A DNA stretch of 64,000 nt, taken from contig CAVPLC010000049.1 in assembly GCA_963705835.1 (NCBI GenBank), positions 1-64,000 of the forward strand, read 5' to 3'. The stretch comes from Palsa-504 sp963705835. Its GTDB lineage: Bacteria > Actinomycetota > Actinomycetes > Streptosporangiales > Streptosporangiaceae. Positions 60,133 to 64,000 of the stretch are shown here, one piece after another. Position 1 is the stretch's first letter, and each line of letters begins with the position of its first letter. The position numbers were made by a program, and so were the translations under genes. A model generated the notes under the pieces. It did not search any database. It was not told the DNA's origin and saw only the letters and a list, made by a program, of their open reading frames with translations.

Positions 60133-62516
60133 GCCAGTGGGTGGGCGCCCCGCTGCCCCGCAAGGAAGACCGCAGGATGCTGCTCGGCCGGAGCCGGTTC
60201 GTGGCCGACGTGATCCCCAAATCCCCGAAGACCCGGACCCCAGGACCGGGCCTGCTGCACGCCGCGTTCGTCCGCAGCCCGCACGCGCACGCCCGCGTGG
60301 CCGGCCTCGACCCCGCCGCCGCGGTCGCGCAGTCCGGCGTCGCCGCCGTCTTCACCTCGGCCAGCCTCGGGGACCCGTACCTGCTGGCCACGCTGGAGCG
60401 GGAGGAGTTCATCCCCACCCGGATGCCCGTGCTGGCCGGGGACGTGACCCGGTTCGTCGGCGAGCCGGTCGCGCTCGTGGTCGCCGACGACCCCTACCGT
60501 GCCGAAGACGCGGCCGAACTGGTCGAGGTGGACTGGGATCCCCGGCCGGCCGTGATGAGCATCGAGGCGGCCACGGCCGCGGGCGCCCCGCGGCTGCACC
60601 AGGAGGCGGACCGGAACTGCCTGGTCGACCTGCTGATGTTCGACGATGACCGGCTGACCCAGATCTTCGCCGACGCGGCCCTCACCGTCACCGCGACCTT
60701 CCGCAGCGGCCGGGTGGCGGCGCTGCCGCTGGAGGGGCGCGCCTGCCTGGCCGAGTGGGATGACCGTGACGACCAGCTGGTCATGCACGTGTCCACCCAG
60801 GTCCCGCACCAGGTCCGGTCCGGGGTGTCGCAGGCCCTCGGCCTGCCCGAGCGGCAGATCCGAGTCATCGCGCCGGACGTCGGCGGCGGGTTCGGCCTCA
60901 AGTGCGTGGTCGGCCGGGAGGAGGTGGCCGTCGCGGCGGCCGCGTGGCGGCTGCGCCAGCCGGTGCGCTGGGTCGAGGACCGGCAAGAGAACCTGACCGC
61001 CGCCTTCCACGGCCACGAGCAGCGGTACCAGATCCGGGCCGCGTTCGACGACCAGGGCCGGATACAAGCCCTGGACGCCGAGATCGACGCAGACACCGGG
61101 GCGTACTCGGTGTTCCCGTTCACCTGCGCGGTCGAGCCGCTGATGGCCGCGACCGAACTCCCCGGCGTGTACAAGGTCCCGGCCTACCGCGCCCGCGGCC
61201 GCGCCGTCGCCACCAACAAGGCGCCGGCCGCGCCCTACCGCGGGGTGTCCCGGCCGCAGATCGTGCTGGTCATGGAGCGGCTGATGGAAAAGGCCGCGGC
61301 CGCGCTCAACCTCGGCCCGCTCGAGATACGCCGCCGCAACCTCATCTCCCCGGGCGAGTTCCCCTACCAGGGAATCAACAAGATCACCTACGACGAGGGC
61401 AGCTACCGCGAATCGCTCGACCTGGCCGAGGAGCACGTCACCGAGAAGGCCTGGCAGGCCGAGCGGGACCAGATCCGCAAGGAAGGACAGCGCGCCGGCA
61501 TCGGCTACGCCTGCTTCTCCGAACGCACCGCCTACGGCACGCCGACCATGTCGCAGCGCCGGATGCGGATGACCCCGGGCTACGACACGGCCCTGGTCCG
61601 GATGGACCCGACCGGCGAGGTCATCGTCACCACCGGCACCTGCGGGCACGGCCAGGGCCACGAGACCACGTTCGCGCAGATCGTCGCCGACCGCCTCGGC
61701 GTGCACCCGGACCAGGTCCGGCTCCGCCAGGGCGACACCGACCTGGCCTCGTACGGCTGGGGCACCTGGGGCAGCCGTTCGGTGGTGATCGGCGGCGGCG
61801 CCGCCGGGCGCGCCGCGGACCAGGTGGCCAGCCAGCTCAGGCAGGTCGCGGCCCACCTGCTCGAGGCCAGCCCGGCCGACGTGGAACTGGCCGAGGGCAC
61901 AGCCCGGATCCGCGGCGACGCCGCGGTCGCCATTCCCATCGCCGAGCTGGCCCGGGTGGTCCACTTCCAGGCCCACCGGCTGGCCGAGGAACTGCGCTAC
62001 GGGCTAGAGGCCAGGGCCTCGTTCGACCCGCCCGGCACCTTCTCCAACGCCTGCCACGTGGCGATGGTGACGATCGACCCGGGCACCTTCGCGATCCGGC
62101 TGCACCGGTACCTGGTGGTGGAGGACTGCGGCGTCGTCATCAACCCGGTGGTGGTGGACGGGCAGGTCCGCGGCGGCGTCACCCAGGGCGTGGCGGCCGC
62201 GCTGCTCGAGCGGGTCTGCTTCGATCCCGACGGCCAGCCGCTGAGCGCCACGCTGATGGACTACCTGGCGCCGACCGCGGCCGAGATGTGCCCCGTGGAC
62301 ATCGTCCACCTGCAGACGCCCTCCCGGTTCAGCGAGACCGGCGCGAAGGGCATGGGGGAGGGCGGCACGATCGGCGCCCCGGCGGCCGTCCTGGGCGCCA
62401 TCAACGACGCGCTGTCCGACACCGACGTGCGCTTCGACCACATCCCGGTGCGGCCGCAGGACCTGTGCGCCGCCCTCAGCAGCGCTGATCTCAGCGGGGC
62501 CGGAGCTGGATGGTGA
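60129..62516 (+). CDS. Molybdenum hydroxylase large subunit (xanthine dehydrogenase family)
   Basis: 795 residues from GTG 60129. GAPLPRKEDRRMLLGRSRFVAD, FVRSPHAHARV, VGEPVALVVADD; molybdopterin contacts GGGFGLKC and GHGQGHETTFAQI; near-C-terminal Glu in ETGAKGMGEGGTIGAP. The active-site loop reads APYRGVSRPQ instead of the AYxCSFR of form I CO dehydrogenase, so CO oxidation is unlikely. It probably hydroxylates an aromatic or N-heterocyclic substrate or a CoA thioester, given the neighbouring genes. Next gene overlaps by seven bases. Confidence 0.92.
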   Translation: MSQWVGAPLPRKEDRRMLLGRSRFVADVIPKSPKTRTPGPGLLHAAFVRSPHAHARVAGLDPAAAVAQSGVAAVFTSASLGDPYLLATLEREEFIPTRMPVLAGDVTRFVGEPVALVVADDPYRAEDAAELVEVDWDPRPAVMSIEAATAAGAPRLHQEADRNCLVDLLMFDDDRLTQIFADAALTVTATFRSGRVAALPLEGRACLAEWDDRDDQLVMHVSTQVPHQVRSGVSQALGLPERQIRVIAPDVGGGFGLKCVVGREEVAVAAAAWRLRQPVRWVEDRQENLTAAFHGHEQRYQIRAAFDDQGRIQALDAEIDADTGAYSVFPFTCAVEPLMAATELPGVYKVPAYRARGRAVATNKAPAAPYRGVSRPQIVLVMERLMEKAAAALNLGPLEIRRRNLISPGEFPYQGINKITYDEGSYRESLDLAEEHVTEKAWQAERDQIRKEGQRAGIGYACFSERTAYGTPTMSQRRMRMTPGYDTALVRMDPTGEVIVTTGTCGHGQGHETTFAQIVADRLGVHPDQVRLRQGDTDLASYGWGTWGSRSVVIGGGAAGRAADQVASQLRQVAAHLLEASPADVELAEGTARIRGDAAVAIPIAELARVVHFQAHRLAEELRYGLEARASFDPPGTFSNACHVAMVTIDPGTFAIRLHRYLVVEDCGVVINPVVVDGQVRGGVTQGVAAALLERVCFDPDGQPLSATLMDYLAPTAAEMCPVDIVHLQTPSRFSETGAKGMGEGGTIGAPAAVLGAINDALSDTDVRFDHIPVRPQDLCAALSSADLSGAGAGW

Positions 62517-63004
62517 AAGACATCCACCCCGTCGCGCTGACCGTCAACGGCCGCCACCACGAGCTGACCGTCGAGGCGCGCCGGACCCTGGCCGACATGC
62601 TGCGCCACGACCTCGGCTACACCGGGACCCATCTGGGCTGCGAGCACGGCATCTGCGGCGCGTGCACGGTCATCCTGGACGGCACGCCGGTCCGGGCCTG
62701 CCTCGTCTTCGGCGTCCAGGCCGACGGCGCCGCGGTCCGTACCGTGGAAGGGCTCGCCGACGGCGAGCAGCTCTCGGACCTGCAGCAGGCGTTCAGCGAT
62801 CACCACGCGCTGCAGTGCGGGTTCTGCACTCCGGGCTTCCTGATGCTGGCCGAGGCGTATCTGGCCGAGGCCGAAGGGGCCGCCGAGCTGACGGAGGAAC
62901 AGGCCCGCGAGCTCGTCGCCTCGAACCTGTGCCGCTGCACCGGCTACCAGGGGATCGTCGAGGCGGTCCTGGCCACCGCGCACGCCCGCCGCCCGCGGCC
63001 ATGA
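62510..63004 (+). CDS. Molybdenum hydroxylase 2Fe-2S subunit (small)
   Basis: 164 residues. Plant-type cluster cysteines 44, 49, 52 and 64 (GCEHGICGACTVILDG, VRAC); the second helical-domain cluster uses Cys103 and 106 (QCGFCTPG) and Cys141 and 143 (NLCRCTGYQ). Full set of eight ligands. It links the molybdenum site to the FAD subunit. Its stop overlaps the next ATG. Confidence 0.95.
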   Translation: MVKDIHPVALTVNGRHHELTVEARRTLADMLRHDLGYTGTHLGCEHGICGACTVILDGTPVRACLVFGVQADGAAVRTVEGLADGEQLSDLQQAFSDHHALQCGFCTPGFLMLAEAYLAEAEGAAELTEEQARELVASNLCRCTGYQGIVEAVLATAHARRPRP

Positions 63005-64000
63005 GCGCGATCGGCGCCAGGCTGCCGCGCAAGGAAGATCCCCGGCTGCTGCGCGGGCGGGGCCGGTTCGGCGACGACATCAGCGTCCCCGGCCAGCTGT
63101 GGGCCCGGATGGTCCGCTCACCGTCGGCGCACGGCCAGGTCCGCGAGCTCGACGTCACGCAGGCCGTCAAGGCCCCTGGCGTCACCGCCGTGGTCACCGC
63201 GGGCGACCTGCCCCCGGGGCTGGTCATCCCGGTCCGCCTGACCGTCGCCGGCATCGACCTCAGCGCCCACCTGCAGCCGGTCCTGGCCGCGCGTACGGTC
63301 CGCTACGTGGGAGAACCGCTGGCCGTGGTGGTAGGCGAGGACCCGTACGCCTGCGAGGACGCCGCCGAGCAGGTGGAGATCGATATTGCCGAACGGACCG
63401 CCGTGCTCGACGCCAGGACCGCGGACAGCCCCCCGGCGGCCGAACTGATCTGTGGTTACGGCGACGTCGAGGACGCTTTCAGCCGGGCCCGGCACGTCGT
63501 CCGGATCGAGCTGGCCATCGGCAGGCACAGCGGGGTGCCGCTCGAGCCGCGCTGCCTGCTGGCGGTGCCCGACCCGGAGGCCGGCTCGCTGTCTATCTTC
63601 GGCATGACCAAGGTGCCGGTGTTCAACCGCGACCTGCTGGCCTGCCTGCTCGGCATGGACGAGACGCTGATCCGGGTGCACGGCGTCGACGCGGGCGGCG
63701 GGTTCGGGGTCAGGGGCGAGTTCTACCCCGAGGACTTCCTCATCCCCTGGCTGGCCCGGTCCCTGGGCCGCCCGGTCAAGTGGGCCGAGGACCGGGCCGA
63801 GCACCTGATCGCGGCAAACCATTCCCGGCAGCAGTACCACCGCATCGCCGCCGCCTTCGACGCCGGGGGCCGGCTCACCGGACTGACCGACGACATCATC
63901 CACGACAACGGCGCCTACTGCCGGACCCACGGGATCGCCGTGCCCGAACTGACCGTGGCCATGCTGCCCGGCCCGTACCGGGTGCCTGCCTACCGGGGCC
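63001..64000 (+). CDS. Second molybdenum hydroxylase large subunit (runs off the right edge)
   Basis: ATG 63001 overlaps the small-subunit stop (ATGA). The visible 333 residues match the N-terminal half of the large-subunit family: GARLPRKEDPRLLRGRGRFGDD, MVRSPSAHGQV, VGEPLAVVVGEDPYACED, then DAGGGFGVRGEFYPED. It is clearly different from the first large subunit, so the operon carries two catalytic chains for one FAD and one iron-sulfur subunit. The active-site loop lies beyond the window. Confidence 0.9.
   Translation, partial: MSAIGARLPRKEDPRLLRGRGRFGDDISVPGQLWARMVRSPSAHGQVRELDVTQAVKAPGVTAVVTAGDLPPGLVIPVRLTVAGIDLSAHLQPVLAARTVRYVGEPLAVVVGEDPYACEDAAEQVEIDIAERTAVLDARTADSPPAAELICGYGDVEDAFSRARHVVRIELAIGRHSGVPLEPRCLLAVPDPEAGSLSIFGMTKVPVFNRDLLACLLGMDETLIRVHGVDAGGGFGVRGEFYPEDFLIPWLARSLGRPVKWAEDRAEHLIAANHSRQQYHRIAAAFDAGGRLTGLTDDIIHDNGAYCRTHGIAVPELTVAMLPGPYRVPAYRG

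Noticed and set aside
60063..61976. 637-codon minus-strand open frame opposite the molybdenum hydroxylase
   Set aside because: Antisense shadow of a clear family protein; no domain pattern.
60129..62516. Form I carbon monoxide dehydrogenase (CoxL)
   Set aside because: The active-site loop reads APYRGVSR rather than AYxCSFR, so it belongs to another branch of the family.

Overview
The window looks like two unrelated genomes joined inside two genes. Bases 1 to about 14,446 resemble an acidobacterium: duplicated MacB-like permease with its PadR regulator, the common acidobacterial tyrosine recombinase, a DUF5818-like secreted protein, split dpp permeases and an XRE/NfeD/flotillin operon. From about 14,447 to the end the sequence is GC-rich actinobacterial DNA with GTG/TTG starts, F420-type oxidoreductase, STAND ATPases and CO-dehydrogenase-like molybdo-flavoproteins. 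The flotillin gene on + runs without a stop into the truncated 3' part of a gap gene on -, which is more easily explained by a chimeric assembly than by biology. A second abrupt boundary lies near 2,947, where a recombinase fragment stops next to the permease. The first 14 kb is rich in frameshifts (phzF, integrase, permease, nfeD-like, flotillin), so it may be low-quality or decayed sequence.

Layout. 1-2.95 kb: MMPL-type transporter (partial), broken phzF, 2-oxoglutarate dioxygenase, VOC protein, integrase scar. 2.96-6.0 kb: padR plus frameshifted permease. 6.1-11.3 kb: CBS/CorC membrane protein, DppB- and DppC-type permeases separated by a small secreted protein and a secreted esterase on the other strand. 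11.4-14.4 kb: promoter, XRE regulator, NfeD-like protein, small membrane protein, flotillin. 14.4-39.4 kb: an actinobacterial low-oxygen/dormancy-type island with gap, two Rv1733c-like proteins, three CBS-domain proteins, two Acg-type nitroreductase-fold proteins, two PPOX-fold flavin proteins, three paralogous SRPBCC-like proteins, zinc alcohol dehydrogenase, GNAT-CoA ligase, a ferric-reductase-like/FMN-binding/ApbE flavinylation operon, a lone cytochrome b and a STAS-PAS protein. 39.5-49 kb: membrane protein with a PucR tail, DUF5996 protein, methyltransferase, two STAND ATPases flanking a glutaredoxin-thioredoxin reductase fusion. 49-56.8 kb: kinase-luciferase fusion, nitrate/sulfonate-type ABC importer, divergent citrate-type two-component system. 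56.9-64 kb: acyl-CoA synthetase and enoyl-CoA hydratase diverging from a molybdenum hydroxylase operon with two large subunits, cut by the window end.

How it works together. The strongest system signal is in 15-38.5 kb: eleven intergenic 14-base palindromes resembling the mycobacterial DosR box (GGGAC-n4-GTCCC type), two of them perfect and two with one mismatch, lie in front of the same families that form the DosR regulon in Mycobacterium tuberculosis. I infer a DosR-like regulon in a non-mycobacterial actinobacterium whose regulator lies outside the window. Several of its genes are internally deleted or frameshifted (porG/D, glycosyltransferase, MDR reductase, phosphodiester glycosidase), so the island is both expanded by paralogs and eroding.
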